Assembly: GCA_014871385.1 (NCBI GenBank)
Contig: CM026426.1
Span: 109,092,457 to 109,156,456 of the forward strand
Length of the DNA stretch: 64,000 nt
Origin: Ceratodon purpureus
Lineage: Eukaryota > Streptophyta > Bryopsida > Pseudoditrichales > Ditrichaceae
Direction of reading: 5' to 3'
In this document: in pieces, positions 23,256-35,095 of the stretch
How positions within the stretch are numbered: the stretch's first letter is position 1
Layout: each line of letters opens with the position of its first letter
The notes under the pieces: generated by a model
Told to the model about the DNA's origin: nothing
The model's database searches: none
Seen by the model: only the letters and a program-made list of their open reading frames with translations
Program-made: the position numbers and the translations under genes

Positions 23256-25439
23256 CTAATCATGGAGCATCAGAGGTATAGAGGTGCTGAGGGCTGTAGG
23301 TGGGCCTTCGGCGAGCCCGGAGAGAAGAGCCGAAAAAATGCCACCAACATTGTTACTGTAGGCCTGGGAGGCCGAGGTAAGCAGACTCAGCTGATGACGG
23401 ATGTAGTTGTGATGGGTTTGTTGGAGATTTGAAACGTGTTCGGTGGCTTGTTTGATCTTGGCAGCAGTGCGGGAGTTAATGTCATCGCCGATGGAGGAGA
23501 TGTGGAAGCGAATGCGGCCTTCGACTGCGGTGAGCGTAGCTTCAATCTGGGTGAGTTGGAGGGTGGTTGAGGCTTCATTCTTCAAGGCAATGATGGCATC
23601 TGCAATAACTTCACTGGTGTGATGGTGATCGTGGGCTCGGGCTGTGGCAAGTGGATTACTACCGGCTAGGCTTTTGGTGTGAGGTACGAAGTCATTAAGT
23701 TTACCAAGACACGTGACGCCCTTACGGTTGCACCAGTGTGTGTACACTACGGCATTGAGGCACTGTAAGGTGGCAATGCCATCATGGCGGCCCATGACAT
23801 CTCCCTCGGCTCGGTTGTAGGTTACAGACACTACATTTTTGGGTCCAAGCATTTTATGGAGGGCAGCAGTGGTTTTAAGTTGCGAGTACTCAACTGAGAG
23901 CCTACGGATGAGGACCAAGGTGGTGAGGGCTTCGGGGGCGAGGGGGTTGGAGGAGCGCTCGGAGGAGGGGGCAGTGATCACAAGGCTGTGACCAGCAAAC
24001 AGTATAGGGGTGCTAAGAAGGTATTGCTTGGTAGTCTCGGAGGCTACAGTAACTTCGGCGGTTTCTAACTCCCGGGTGCATTTGGAAATGCCAATAAACT
24101 CTAAGTTAGCCCCGGTTAGGTAGCCATGGCGCGTAAGTTCACCAACGAGCTGGCGGGAGGTATACTGAGCTAGTATGGGGCTCTCTAAGTGGAGGCGTCG
24201 GTTTATAGCTGTAGAAGGAAAGTCAAAGCCCTTTTCCACTTTCCCGACGACATAGTTCAGATCCTGGAGTTGTAATGTGAAAATAAGAGTGCCCTGGAGC
24301 AAGGCAAGGCCATCTACATTGGGGTTCAAAAGGTCAACCTTGAGAAATCCGAGCCAACGTTTACTTTGGGGGTGAATCAAGGCAGATACTGGTTCTCTGA
24401 ATCTGTTGGCTAAGGATACGCCTATGGAGTCAAAACGGGCAATGGCCGCAGCTTGAACTTCTTGTTTGTTCATGTCATTGTATCCATGGTCAAACCGTAT
24501 GACGATTTGGTGTGTGTGAGAAAGGCCAGTAGAGGGATCTATAAGAATGCCATAGGGAATTTGGGTAAGGTGGTATAACTGACCTGGGAGGTTGTCCGGG
24601 CGGGTGGCAGGGAAAAGCTGTTGTGGAACATGCAGGAAGGCATGTCAGTACGAGTGGTATTCCTGGGCTTCAGAATCGGGCATGCCATAGGCGCCGAGAT
24701 TGACTGCGCCGAGGGTGGCCGCCTCAGGGAGGCCCATTTGGAGGTTGAATTGTTCGTGTACAGAAAAGGATAGCCATAATTGATGTGCAAAGAGGGAGTA
24801 AGTGGGAGGAATTACCGAATGGTCTTGGGCGCGGGCGGGGGTGGGATCTAGCGCAGGGAAGGAGCCTTCGTTGTGGACTAGAGGGGCTGGAGGGTTGGAT
24901 GTGGGGGCAGGCAGGTGCTGAGTCGGGGGCAGCAGAGGAGGGTGAGCTGAGGCGCTATACTGGGGTGTAGGGGCGTTGGCGGAAGCAAGAGAAGCTATGG
25001 TGGCAGGGCCGGGGAAATCTGGAGCGGGGGCCTAGGGTAGGAAGCCGAGCTCGGGCTGTGGAGTCGGTGCAGGCTGATCCTCGGTGGGGCGCCGAAAGGT
25101 GATGGATGCTTGAGAAATGCGCTCCCCTTGAGAATCATCGCTGTCTAGTTTGGCATAGACCAAGCGACGACGGCGGCGAGAGCGGGTGGAGTGGGAGGTA
25201 GAGTTGTCGGGATCCATGGTGGCAGGTACATCCGGGTTGGTTGGGGGATCTGCACAAGGGTCACTTGTGGATGCCACGGGGAGGTTAGTCAGAGAATGTA
25301 AAGCAAGGTCATATAATTTTATGGAAAGTTTCTTACGGTGCGATGCAGAAGAGCTAGGCTTGGAGATTTTTGCAGAGAGGTTGGACAAAGAGTCAGCCGA
25401 CAGGCTCACTCGCCGCACGGTGGTTTTGATACGCGCCAT
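23256..25439 (-). pseudogene. LINE ORF1 protein with two in-frame stops
   Basis: One frame of 727 sense and stop codons runs from the Met at 25439 (MARIKTTVRR) to the stop at 23256. It is broken only by TAG at 25032-25034 (after LGFLP) and TGA at 24645-24647 (after EYHSY). Across both stops the frame reads on sensibly. The N-terminus is basic and Ser-rich with an Arg run (RSRRRRR). A Pro-rich linker follows, then a globular domain (from the Met at 24473) with WLGFLKVDLL and TLIFTLQLQDLN, and a long helical C-terminal part (IEATLTAVEGRIRFH). ORF1 proteins of LINEs bind element RNA and form particles; that role is inferred from position. If the upstream Met at 25898 were used, a Pro-rich extension would be added. 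Confidence 0.65.
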
Positions 25440-25440
25440 G

Positions 25441-26926
25441 AGGGAGAGATGGTGGGAGATGGGAGCTACAATCAGGGGGGAGGGAGAAAGAGGGGACCAA
25501 GTGGGGGGGCGGGGAGTGAAGAGTGTAGAGGGGGGGAGTGTAGGAGTGTGCGTAATTGAGATCAGGAGTAAGGAAGGGGCAGGGGGTTGGGTTTTATGGT
25601 GGAGAGGTGGGTGAGTGTGAGGTGGGGGGGGTGGAGGTGAAGTAGCGGTGGAGGAAGGTGACTGGGGAGGTGATGGAAGTGGCAGTGGCGGGGGAGGATA
25701 GCAGTGATGGGGAGAGAGTTGTACGGAGGGGGGAAAGGAGGCATAGGATGGGGTGGGGGAGCAGAGAGCGGTGGTGGAGTTCGATGGCAAGAAGCGCGGC
25801 CGGAGATGGAGGCGGGAGTGATGGTTAGGGACGAGGGTGTTAACGGTGGGTGTTGAAGTGTGTGGGGTGTGCACGTGCAGGATTTTGGAGGGAGCCAAAA
25901 AAAGTGGCGATGGTCAATGGTGGGGCGGAGACAGTGGGAGAAGTGCGCAGGGGGGGAGCGGAGCAAGGCGGCGATGTGCACAACAAGAGGGGAAGCACTG
26001 GCTGTGGAAGGTGGGAGCACGGGGCGGGGGTGAATGTATTTACAAGTGACGCGGGGATTGTAGGAGGAGGATAGTGGAAAAAAGTGTAATATTTTGGCAA
26101 GAAATAAAGGACAAGAAGTGTATGAAGTTGTTTGTGGGAAAAAATCTGGGTAGAAATTTGCATGTGTGTGGGAATGGGCATGGGTTTGAGAGTGGGCGGA
26201 AAGTTGTGGGGGGGGGAATGTATTCATGTGAGACAGGGTGGAAAAAAAGCGGGCAAATTGGTGTGCAGACAGAGGGAGAAGGTGGGACAATGAGAACCAT
26301 GTTTGACTGTGTGCAGAAGTGTGAGCAAGTGAAAAAGGTGCGAGGTATTGGTATAATAATAAGAAGGGGAGGCTAGCCAAAAGGTCGCCAAGGGAGGAAG
26401 AAACCAGCCGAAACCCTGTGAGAAGGGGGGGGACGGGGGAGAGGAGCTGCCGTGGGCAACCTGTGGGCTTGTAGGGAGGCTGAAGCAGGTGCCGAGGCAC
26501 TGTCGAAGTCGAGTGAAACCTTCGCAATAGCGGAGAACACCAGAGGGAGCCGAGTGCCTAAGGTAGGCCTATGGAGGTCGACTCTTGCAGGAGAGTCGTC
26601 GGCGAAGGGGCAGGCCTCTGAAGCGCCAAGGGACTATGGTGAAGCTCGGTGTGAGTGGTGACGGCAGAAATGAGCGGTGGAAAGGGTAGAGCGGAACGTG
26701 GGAGAAACCAGAGTGAAGAGAGCTAAGAGAGCAAGTCGGAGCAGTGCATCTGTATACTAACAGAGCGAAGAGAAGGGAGGTCCCGAGGCAGGCAGGGCGC
26801 GAGGTGAAGGGGGAGGGAGGCGCCATAGGGCAAAAAAATTCTAAGTGTCGAGGCGCTCCTCACCAAGAAAGACGGAGGTCAGCAGCTCCCCTGCGGCGCC
26901 GCCTCAAAAAAAAAAAAAAAAAAAAA
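25441..26926. other. CT-rich leader and GC-rich tract ending in poly(A)
   Basis: From 25440 to about 26400 the minus strand is Pro/Ser/Leu-coding CT-rich sequence without domains, probably the LINE 5' region. From about 26400 to 26900 the sequence is GC-rich with GAGGCTGAAGCAGG and GTCGAGTG words, then ends in a run of 21 A (26906-26926). A separate plus-strand retroposed sequence ending in this poly(A) is possible. Confidence 0.45.
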
Positions 26927-26929
26927 TGT

Positions 26930-27900
26930 CGACAATTCTTTCGAGGGATTCTCAACAATCCATTATTAAGTTATGATAATATTCTTGATCAAGATACTCT
27001 ACTAGATGAGATTTCAACAAAGATTGGGTCTATTCTAGCTCAAAATATGTCTACAAATTATTGGTACAAAACGTACAAATCTATTTTCAAACAAGCAAGA
27101 AAAAATACCAGTGTATGTGTACTATCTGCTGACATAGTCTCAAAAATCATGGAAACTCATTCTACCAATTCTCCAACATTTGATACAATGAATGTACCAG
27201 AATCAGTTTACAATCTTGCTTTGATGTATAACATGAAATAAGCACATTATTCTCTCCATTCACAATGTACAAACCATATTTAATATACATGTATGATGTA
27301 AGGCAATCTTTGCATTTCATAAAAGAAACCTCAAAAACATGTCTAGACAAAGACATCAAAAAAATCAAGAAACAATTTCTACTAATGAATGAACAAGAGG
27401 TTCTACAACATGTCACAAAGTACAATTTGCCAAATTCACTCATAGGCTCACCACGTTGGCATCAATCCCAACTCAAAGATATTCTATCAATGGTCTTGAA
27501 GTTAGGAATGCGCCATTTCTTCCTTACACTTACCGCCGACGAAACCAATTCATTATGTTAGAGCGAAATTCAAATAATGGAAGATATCGCAAAAAATATC
27601 AATGGATCAATGACATGGAAAGATTGTCTAGTCAAATGCGCGACTGTATTTCATGAGAAAGTTCAAAAACTAATGCAACAACTTCTACTTTGTGATAATC
27701 CCATTCTTTGATTTTTAGATATCATAAAATAGACAATACCAACACAAAATAAAATAGATTCTTTTTTATCAGGTTGCTTCATAAAAGACGCTAAAATCGA
27801 CGATTACATAACTAGTGATACTACCATACTATGTACACATTGTGAAGATGTAGCAAAATACAATAGCCTAGTGTTCCATAACAAGTTTTGTGCTTTGGAA
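26930..27900 (+). pseudogene. Helitron-like helicase N-terminal remnant
   Basis: The middle part (27265-27710) reads in one frame: WHQSQLKDILSMVLKLG, RHFFLTLTADE, then TAG at 27559-27561, then SEIQIMEDIAKNI, MTWKDCLVKCATVFH and KLMQQLLLCDNPIL. This matches the Helitron-like N-terminal (Rep-side) pattern, in which FFLTLTADE is followed by a Trp-containing EI-x2-ME motif and FH-x-RV. The TAG sits where Trp is expected. Further stops at 27711 and 27729 follow, then a Cys-containing piece (ILCTHCEDVAKY). The upstream frame (26930-27241) is Asn/Ser rich and may be its N-terminal part. The base composition is AT-rich, unlike the flanks. The DNA helicase part is absent. This copy is dead. Confidence 0.5.
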
Positions 27901-28029
27901 GCGAGAAAAGTACTCTAACCATACTAACAAACGCATCAAACATGCCAGACTTTGCAGATTAGTTGAATAATAAAAGACACAACAATATAGAAATGGTTGC
28001 TATAGGATGCCTCGTTATGTTCATTGAGA

Positions 28030-28979
28030 ATGTAAGCATTTTATTAAGAAAGGTGCGGTGAACGGAGCTGTAGCCACAGTGGTCTCATTCACAGATGATG
28101 TATTTGGAAATATTAAAACTATAACAGTTCAAATCCAAAATTAAGATGTCATCATGAATGTGAAGAGAAACACATTCAGGAACAAGAACAAAGACAACGA
28201 TGTTTACTACAAGCATTAGGGGAAGGTTGGGGTCTCTAGAAGGCCTTTTCCATGAAATCTGTGCCTGAATTTTTGCCATGCCCGTGTACTTTACCTGCAA
28301 ACACCAATGGTGTCAGCAGGTCGCCAAAAGCGAGCCAAATCGCGAATGGGGGGTCCAGCCAATAGTCGCGCATGAAGGCTTCCCTCCCTCGCGCGTGTAG
28401 TCCCGCAGATCGAGAACGGAGCCTCTTCGCGCACGGAGTCCTCGCATTGCAGAAGGGTATCAGCGTTGGTGGGTTTATGAATTCCTGCAAAAGTGACTGA
28501 GTTTGGCCACCTACCAAAATCAAGTTGCCGCTCCCCCTTTGAGATGCAACGTGCACAAGGTGTTGATGTCGAAATGCTGCGAACGGTCATTCCGAACCTC
28601 CAACCATGCCGTGAGAGAGTTGTCGCGGTTGCGTTGTCAACCAGGATGGAGCGGTGGAGACCTCCAAAGGCTGGGCGATGTTGTTTGATTTGGGCTGTGT
28701 GTGGTCACGCATTGTGCAATAGAGATTTAGGGTTTAGTTGTAGTGGTCTCCCAAACGCTGCCAGCGGTCCGCCATCCACATAGGTTGGAGAGAGTACCTG
28801 AGTTGGGAATTGGGGTTTCGGGATGAGGTTTAGGGTAGGTCGTACCTTGCTTGCAACGCCATGGACGTCGGAATTAGCCGTTCGTGATGGCGGAGGGTGT
28901 GTTGACAGCATGTAGTTCTCGCGGTTGATGACATCGACGACAACATCTGTAAGTTTTTGAGTTCACAGTCGAAAATTTC
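28030..28979. other. Intergenic region
   Basis: Several overlapping ORFs on both strands show no motif I recognise. Nothing is called. The part 28230-28970 has higher GC content than the Helitron remnant before it. Confidence 0.45.
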
Positions 28980-30104
28980 ATGCATTCTAGTGGTATGGCT
29001 ACACGGCCAAACTCCCTCGTACAGAGTGTCATCTTGCATAACACTCAAGACTTGGAGGGCAACTGGATCCCCATGAGGGTGGATTGTGATTCATGGTTTA
29101 TGCTGCAACCAGAGTCGGATGGGCCTTGGGGTAGAGAGGCAAGGCGGCATGGTGGAGAAAATTTTCGAGGGGCCTTCAAAGCGCAGATCAGAGATTTCTC
29201 CTGGATCTCCACGAAGCATGGAGCATGCGACCTCGATAAGGTGCTTGTGCAGCATGCATATCAGCCAAGGCATGTGCACTTGGATCCCGCGGAGGCAGCA
29301 ACCAATTCGGGTATGGCAAACTACCTGTACGCGTCGCTTTCGGAGGATTGGGTACATCTCGCATCTATGCTTGGTCCCATTCTTGTGCTCCATGTTGAGA
29401 TTGGGGAGGCAACACGGAATCGACAGAGCCACGCGGAGTTGCTGGACATAGGTACATTCTTCCTTGGTGGTCTGTATTTGCCTCCAACATGTGACACGCT
29501 GTACGGGAAGGTTGAAGCACTCCTGCTTCCAGGGTTCAAGGATGTGGAGTGGCCTTTGCCAGACATGCACACATCTGAGGCGTTTAGAACAAAGCTCACT
29601 CTCGATTTTGCAAATGCTATGAAAGCAACAACAGGTAGCAGCTTCGTCCACCACCAATAATTTATGCCAATCCATGTTATGGTTGATTTGTTTGCGGTAG
29701 CTGCTGACAGCATTAGGCGGACACCTAAATTGTTTGTTTTGAGTAGTCCATCCGAGGCTCTGCTGAGCAGTCTGATGAACCTAGGGTGGAACGAGAAGTT
29801 CCACGTTGGCCAAGATGTCATCAAGTGCGTTGCCAACAAGACCAGCATTGTTTTCCGCTATCACGTGAGAAGACAAACATTATACACCAGGTTCATGTAT
29901 ACAAGGTATAAGGGGGCTGCCAACAGTCAGTGGGAAGCGATGGATCACCTACCAGAGGAGGTGATGGTGGAAGTGTCTTGTATGTTTAAGTGGAACTGCT
30001 GCCAACATTCGAAGTTGGCAAGGGTTGGCCAGTATCCCACCTGCGGCACGAAATTGCAATGGCACTTGGAGATGACGTACCTGGGCAGTACAACCTGGTT
30101 GTGA
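28980..30104 (+). pseudogene. Unrecognised protein with one in-frame TAA
   Basis: The frame runs from the Met at 28980 to the stop at 30104 and is interrupted only by TAA at 29658-29660 (after SSFVHHQ; reading resumes FMPIHVMVDLF). The first part is rich in Trp and His (DCDSWFMLQPE, DFSWISTKHG, HLASMLGPILVLHVEIGEA). The second part includes LFVLSSPSEALLSSL, VFRYHVRRQTLYTRF and LPEEVMVEVSCMF. No known domain is identified. The frame preservation over 370 codons indicates a former gene. Its place among transposase-like genes, and the same kind of single-stop decay, suggest an element-borne protein. If the TAA is an assembly or sequencing error it could be intact. Confidence 0.45.
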
Positions 30105-31424
30105 TAGAGGCCAACAGTGTTTGTGAGAAAAAGGTACGCGTCTAGGCGAATTCATCTAGTCGTTTAGATGTGTTGGGAATTGGCTGTTCGAAGCTCCTTG
30201 CTACCAGCAAACAAAAATGACAGGGCATGGTTGGGTGCAGATCAACCAGCGACATGAGAGACACCTTACAGCTGCAGATGTCACGGTTCCCAAACGGATC
30301 AAGATTGTGGAGCTGTAGGATAAGTGATTTCGGGGATGGGTAGTCACAGTATGTGGGATGTCATTAGGTTCTTCGCCAAGTCGTTAGTGAGTTCAGGTAG
30401 TGGTTTTGCTTACCATTCAGGACTTTCTGTAGGACTTCCTCTATTAACATGTTATATACGGCAAATTTGAAGTACCCTCGATCTACCTGCTGCCCGCGGA
30501 AATAGAAAAGAAAAACAGTTACAATTACCAGCGGTGAATCCTAGGGTGCAAAATGAAAAATAAAATAAAATGCAAGAAGTCTAAGGAATGGCCGGGGTTT
30601 CAAAGAGCCTGGGTCCGAATCGGAAAATTGCTTAGAACTTGTGGTGGCGCCATTGACAGTGGAGCCTGTTGCCAGCGCAAGATTAGAAATAAAAACCATT
30701 GCAAACAAAAGACCACATCAGTTGCAAACACAAAATGGAGTTTGGCACTTTACATAAATAAAGTAATTAGGAAGGAATGTAAGGTTTGTCACTTCGGTCG
30801 TAGAGGTTGGCTCCATCGTGAACCTGGTGCTCTGAACTGGCAGTGGCGAGTACATCTCGAGCCCTTGCTGCCAACAACAAGGAAAAAAAGGAAGGTTGCA
30901 AATAAAAAAAGAACCACGATTGATTCTAATAGAATAAGATAAAAATAAAAATCAGTTGTACATAAGAGATGAAGTAGGTCGCACATGGAAAATAATAACA
31001 TTTGTAAATATTAATAAAAACCATGGTTGCGATTAATGAAACAAGAAAAAAAAAGAACAAAAAAGCTTTCAAATAAAAAATGCAACCTGGTTGCATATAA
31101 GAAGGGAAATACAAAGGGAAGAACTTTGATGACGGCCATGGCTCTCAGATAGCGCGGGCTTGAAGAGAACAAGAGGTCAAAAGATAAAATGGCAGCTAAA
31201 GTGCAGCCCTTGCTGTCGGCAGTCCACAATAAAGAAGAAATACAGTTGCGAATAAAAAGGAAGGGTTACAAGAATGCCATTTCTTTCAAAGAGACATGGT
31301 AGTCCAGAGGCGAATTTATTTCATGTTCAAAAAAGTTTGAGAAAGGTGGCCCATAAAAGTCCGGACCTACAGTCGCTGCCAGCAAACCGTTAACCCGGCC
31401 TAGAAAACTATCCAAGATGGGAAT
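30105..31424. other. A-rich region with recurring GTTGCAAA words
   Basis: No gene is seen. From about 30600 to 31260 the words GTTGCAAA/GCTGCCAACAA and AATAAAAAAAG recur irregularly, giving a loose repetitive texture. Frames are short and interrupted. Confidence 0.45.
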
Positions 31425-33365
31425 CTACTCCACGGCTGCATTTGTGGCAATAGCCTCAACAAGGCTCGACAGTCCCTCCATGTTGGTGTCGTCCTCGTTC
31501 TTCTCAGCTTCACCTGGTTCTTGCGTGGTGGCAGATGAAACCTTGTTCCCATCTCCGGATAGGGCTGCCTGGGTCTCATGAGGAGAGCGTTGCGTGGGAT
31601 CAAACGCTAGGGAGTCCGAGTCGAGGAGAGCATCCTCTGCAGTTGCTGCCAACAAACAAGAATTAGAAAAGAAGTAACATTCGGATGTAACAACAAGCAA
31701 TGGGTAGTTAGGTTTACGAGCAACAAACCTTGGTCGCCCTTGGCCTTCTTCCACGGAAGCGCGGGCACTGAGGGGGAAGCGGTCCTCTTGCTGCTAGGAA
31801 GTGGTGAAGCGGGCTTGGCCAGGAAGATCTCCTCCGTGAGACGTAACTCCTCCGCGGCCTTGGAGTCCAGGTCGAAGCCCCACTGCCCAAGCCATCCTCC
31901 AGTCATCCCCCGCTGCATCGGCGGCATCGGGCGTCTTGGGAGAAGACTGCCTCAAACATACAATGAGGATGTGCCAAGCAACCGCAGAACAAAGGCACGC
32001 AGCAGGTGTCAACGAAGTAACGCTCGCAGAAGGGGCATGGGTCGTTCAGGGCTACTGGCAACACCTAGAACTCCCGCGGGTAACGAGCCAACACCTTCTT
32101 CGGCCGCAAGAAAGCTGATGCCAACTTCAAGGCCGAGATCTCCACTGTCAGCGCGGAGACCTCAGCATGCCTTCTCTGCTCATCGGCTTCCATCTCCTCC
32201 AACTGCTTGTAGACCCTGTCAATGCGGGCCTGGGCCTCAAGGAGTGCCTTGCTTGCAAGCCCCAGCTTGTCTTGGCCTAAGCGGGCCGCCTGGTCAAAGC
32301 GCCTCTTCTCTTGATTGTTGCCATCAGCCGCGGCCTTCTTGGCGGCCTCGCCGGCAGAGAAGATATCGTCATAGAGCTTGGACTCCTCGGCCTCCTTGGC
32401 CTTGATGTAGTCTCGTTGGGTTGCAAGGTCGACCTTCACGCGGTCCCGGCTGGCCTCCACCTTCACAAGTGCCGCCTCCAATGACTTCTTCTTAAGGCGC
32501 TGCTGCTCCAGGACCTGCTTTGGATCTGTTGCCACCAAGGGCTGCACCTTGATGGCAACAGCAGTCGGGGTCTTCACGGCCTTCTTCTTAGCCACGGCCT
32601 TGGCAGGACCAAGCATGGATCTAGGACCCCTAACCTTCTTCGCCTCCGCGGCCGTGAAGGCCTTGGAGGTAGCTCCAACTGCCTTGGCTCCTCCGCTCGC
32701 AGCCGCCCCTCCGCCCTTGCCCTTGCTGACAGCACTAGGGACGTGGTCTGCGAGGAAGTCGATGATGGCCTCAATCTGCTCCCTCAAGGCCGGGGGTGTC
32801 AACTTCTGCGGATTACGCCGTGGCAGCTTCTCGCGCCCCTTTACAATTGCCTCCGCCTTCTGGGCGAAGTTCACATCCACGCCCTCCTCAAAGTAGATGT
32901 GGCAAGCCCGAAGGAAGGAGGTCGCGAATGCCCAATTGTCAGGGTCACCTCTATAGGTCCACCAGAACATCTCCAAGTATTTCCTCTAGGCCTCCGGATC
33001 CTCACAGTCAGCAAAGTAGTGCCGCCCAAAAGAACGCCCTGGCCATCTGTCGATGAAGTCGGCCTTCCTGCAATGCTTGTTGCCGCTGAGGTCACTGAAC
33101 TTGAACCCCTTGTTGGAGAACTGCAAGGTGCGGTGGAAGAAGTCCTCATCGTATCCGCAGCCTGCCTACCCAGCAGAAATGGGGCGAGGTGGTGGAGATG
33201 TCCATGGCGTGCAAGGGGTAAGCCCTCCAAGTCAAACGCATCATCCCATGGCGTCTCAACATCGTTGGCATCCTCCTTGTTGTCAGCAAGCTCGACGACC
33301 TCCTTCTTCTCAGTGCGATCCTCCTCCCGAGAAGCCGCAGCCTTTTCCTTCCTACGGCTCGACAT
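31425..33365 (-). pseudogene. Coiled-coil plus RING-like finger protein (family member B)
   Basis: The start is taken at the Met at 33365 (MSSRRKEKAAAS). After an acidic segment, a frame change near 33165 leads into DFFHRTLQFSNKG, DRWPGRSFGRHY, then TAG at 32986-32988, then RKYLEMFWWTYRGD, DPDNWAF and an Ala/Lys-rich linker. A coiled coil of about 140 residues (KKKSLEAALVKVEASRDR) follows. After TAG at 32065-32067 the frame continues into the finger: CPFC, CGCLAHPHC, CRRC (about 32025-31915). A one-base slip in GGGGGATG leads to WLGQWGFDL. The intron is 31728-31646 (donor CAAG|GTTTGT, phase 1; acceptor TTGGCAG). The last exon is acidic and Gln/Glu rich and stops at 31425. The function is unknown; a DNA-element accessory protein is inferred. 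It lies downstream of the transposase-like fragment at 34190-35095 on the same strand. Confidence 0.55.
31915..32030 (-). other. RING-like finger, member B
   Basis: The order is CPFC, about 12 residues, CGCLAHPHC, about 10 residues, CRRC, then W-x3-W-G-F in the next frame. The same Cys/His spacing as in members A and C shows this is a conserved domain. Confidence 0.65.
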
Positions 33366-33589
33366 CCCTGGCGCTGGTAGTGCAAAAACAACACGTTTTA
33401 CGATAGGGGGATCGCGCATGGCAGCTGAAAGCAGAGAAACGGACAGGGTATTATTCTTGCGGATTAGACTAGTCACATTTTCTCTCCAAAAATCCTTTAG
33501 AACTAAGGACTCCGGCGGCCATGGCTGAACCACTGTCTACTCCGAATACACCATGGCCGATTCACTCCAACAGCTAATTAAAAAAAACC

Positions 33590-34180
33590 ATGCGAGGAGG
33601 CTCGGAGGAGAGAGCTGAAAACCAGCAGCTTACCTCACCGAAGTCCGAAGCAGAACTGTTGTTGCTCCTCCCTAGCTCGCCCCTCGCGCCTCGCTGCTCG
33701 TCTCTTGCGCCTCCTGAAATGTTCGCCTCCACAACTTGCCCATGCGCGCCTCTGCAGCTCACCCCTTCTTCAGCCTCCGCGACTCGCCCCTTGCGCGTCT
33801 GCAGCTCCGCTCCTTGCGCCTCCCGGCACCCCTGCTACGACTTTGCTCCTCCGCAACTCACCCCTCCCCGCCGCCTCCGCTCCTCCCTTGCGCCTCCGCA
33901 GTTGCCCTCCGCAGCTCGCCTCCGCAGCCCCTTGCACCCTCGCAGCCCCTTGCGCCTCCGCAGCTCCTCGCAGCTCTTCGCTACCCCTTGCGTCTCCGCA
34001 GCTCCTTCCACCTGAGCAAGCGTGCAATGCAGCTCCCTCTTCAGCTCCTTGCAGCTCAGTCACAGCTCCCTTGCGCCCGAGCTCCGCTGCCCCCTCCTCC
34101 ACGGCCCGCGCCTCACGCTGCAGCTCCTTCGAGCTGCAATCCGCAACCTCCAACGGTTTCTTGCGCCTCCTTGGCTGTTG
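33590..34180. repeat. Low-complexity CTCCGCAGCTC-rich tract
   Basis: Variants of GCGCCTCCGCAGCTC recur through about 550 bases. They create long but meaningless ORFs rich in Pro, Ser, Leu and Arg on the plus strand and Glu, Gly and Ala on the minus strand. It separates the two minus-strand element genes. Confidence 0.6.
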
Positions 34181-34189
34181 CCCTTGGCG

Positions 34190-35095
34190 TCACCTGCCAC
34201 CGATCAGCAACGGCACGAAGACGCCCTCCTTCGTGTCCACGGTCTCTCCCCGGCACCCACAACCGTTAGTGGAGTTGCGACCTTCCTCAGGATCCACATT
34301 GTTGCCATCCTCCCTGGGGTCATCTTTGTTGGCAGAACCACTTGCTTCAGCATTGTTGGCTCCACCACCTCCAACGGTGTTATCACACACCCAAGCTCTG
34401 CCAACACGCCGTTGCCTTGACCGCCAATTCTCCAAAGCCCTGGCAGCATTTGATCGATGCCACTGTTCTCGCCTTCTACGTGTAGCCTCCATGCGGGCCT
34501 CATCATACGGGGTATTGAGAACCCTGATGCTCTCTAATTTCTTCTTATACCGATGCTATATATTTCGGTACTAATGTTGGAATTGTTGCAAAATAACACT
34601 GATGCGCTCTTTGCCACCACCATGAGCTGTGTGCGCCTGATTCGCTGCCTTCGCTTGATGATGGGATTTCTCCATACCCTGGAAACTCTATACAGCCAGA
34701 CTACCGTATTCCTCCACAAACCAACTGCCATGCCTGACAAGTACATGCTGTCAACAGCCACTCCAAGGTTAGATTTGGATTGAGAATTGAAGAAAGTAAG
34801 GTCAGCCATCAACCCCTTATTCATCCCAAACATCGTGTAAATAACTCACCATGTAGTGCGACACATGCTCCTCTCCAAAGGCCTCCAGAAATGTTCTCTC
34901 CAACGTTTCTATCTTCCCTTTGAACTGGAGTCGTTGTTCTGCTGTCAGCACCAAGCCGCTGAAATATGGTAGAACCTCTTCAAAGGCTTGCCACATAGTA
35001 GCCCTTGCCCTACGATGTGCACCGCCGCCACTATTATTGCTCTCTGCTTGACATATAGGTGTGTGTACACTAGACCAATGTACTTTTTGAGTCAC
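34190..35095 (-). pseudogene. C-terminal part of a transposase-like gene
   Basis: Exon 1 (35095-34850) encodes RATMWQAFEEVLPYFSG, LTAEQRLQFKGKIETLE and EAFGEEHVSHYM. The intron is 34849-34748 (GTGAGT...GACAG, 102 bp). Exon 2 continues HVLVRHGSWFVEEYGSLAV, then TAG (34688-34690), then SFQGMEKSHHQAK, then TAG (34571-34573), TAG (34556-34558), and a basic region to the stop at 34190. In the family as I know it the first stop replaces Trp (LAVWS), and the other two fit Trp and Gln. The segment corresponds to the region after the catalytic core of element proteins whose N-terminal part resembles 49464-50893. No catalytic core precedes it here, so the copy is 5' truncated near 35045-35095. Confidence 0.5.
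34748..34849 (-). other. Intron in the transposase-like fragment
   Basis: The donor reads ATG|GTGAGTTATT and the acceptor GCTGTTGACAG|CATGTA. Joining gives HYMHVLVRHGSWF in phase 0. Confidence 0.75.

Larger units (their letters stand above)
14285..25440 (-). mobile_element. LINE (APE-type non-LTR retrotransposon), decayed
   Basis: Minus-strand order: ORF1 (25439-23256), a CT-rich spacer, then ORF2 (about 21584-14285) with a 2A-like peptide, an APE-type endonuclease, a reverse transcriptase, an RNase H and a CCHC-like C-terminal motif. The order is that of RNase-H-bearing LINEs. ORF2 has several frame changes and at least four in-frame stops, and a DNA element is inserted at 18239-19211. The 5' boundary is not sharp; the CT-rich leader continues to about 26400. 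The 3' boundary is where the Cys-rich coding similarity ends. No target-site duplication was identified, so the limits are those of recognisable coding sequence. Confidence 0.85.

Noticed and set aside
33590..34574. Long plus-strand Ser/Pro/Leu/Ala ORFs
   Set aside because: They come from the CTCCGCAGCTC repeat and the antisense of the transposase-like fragment.
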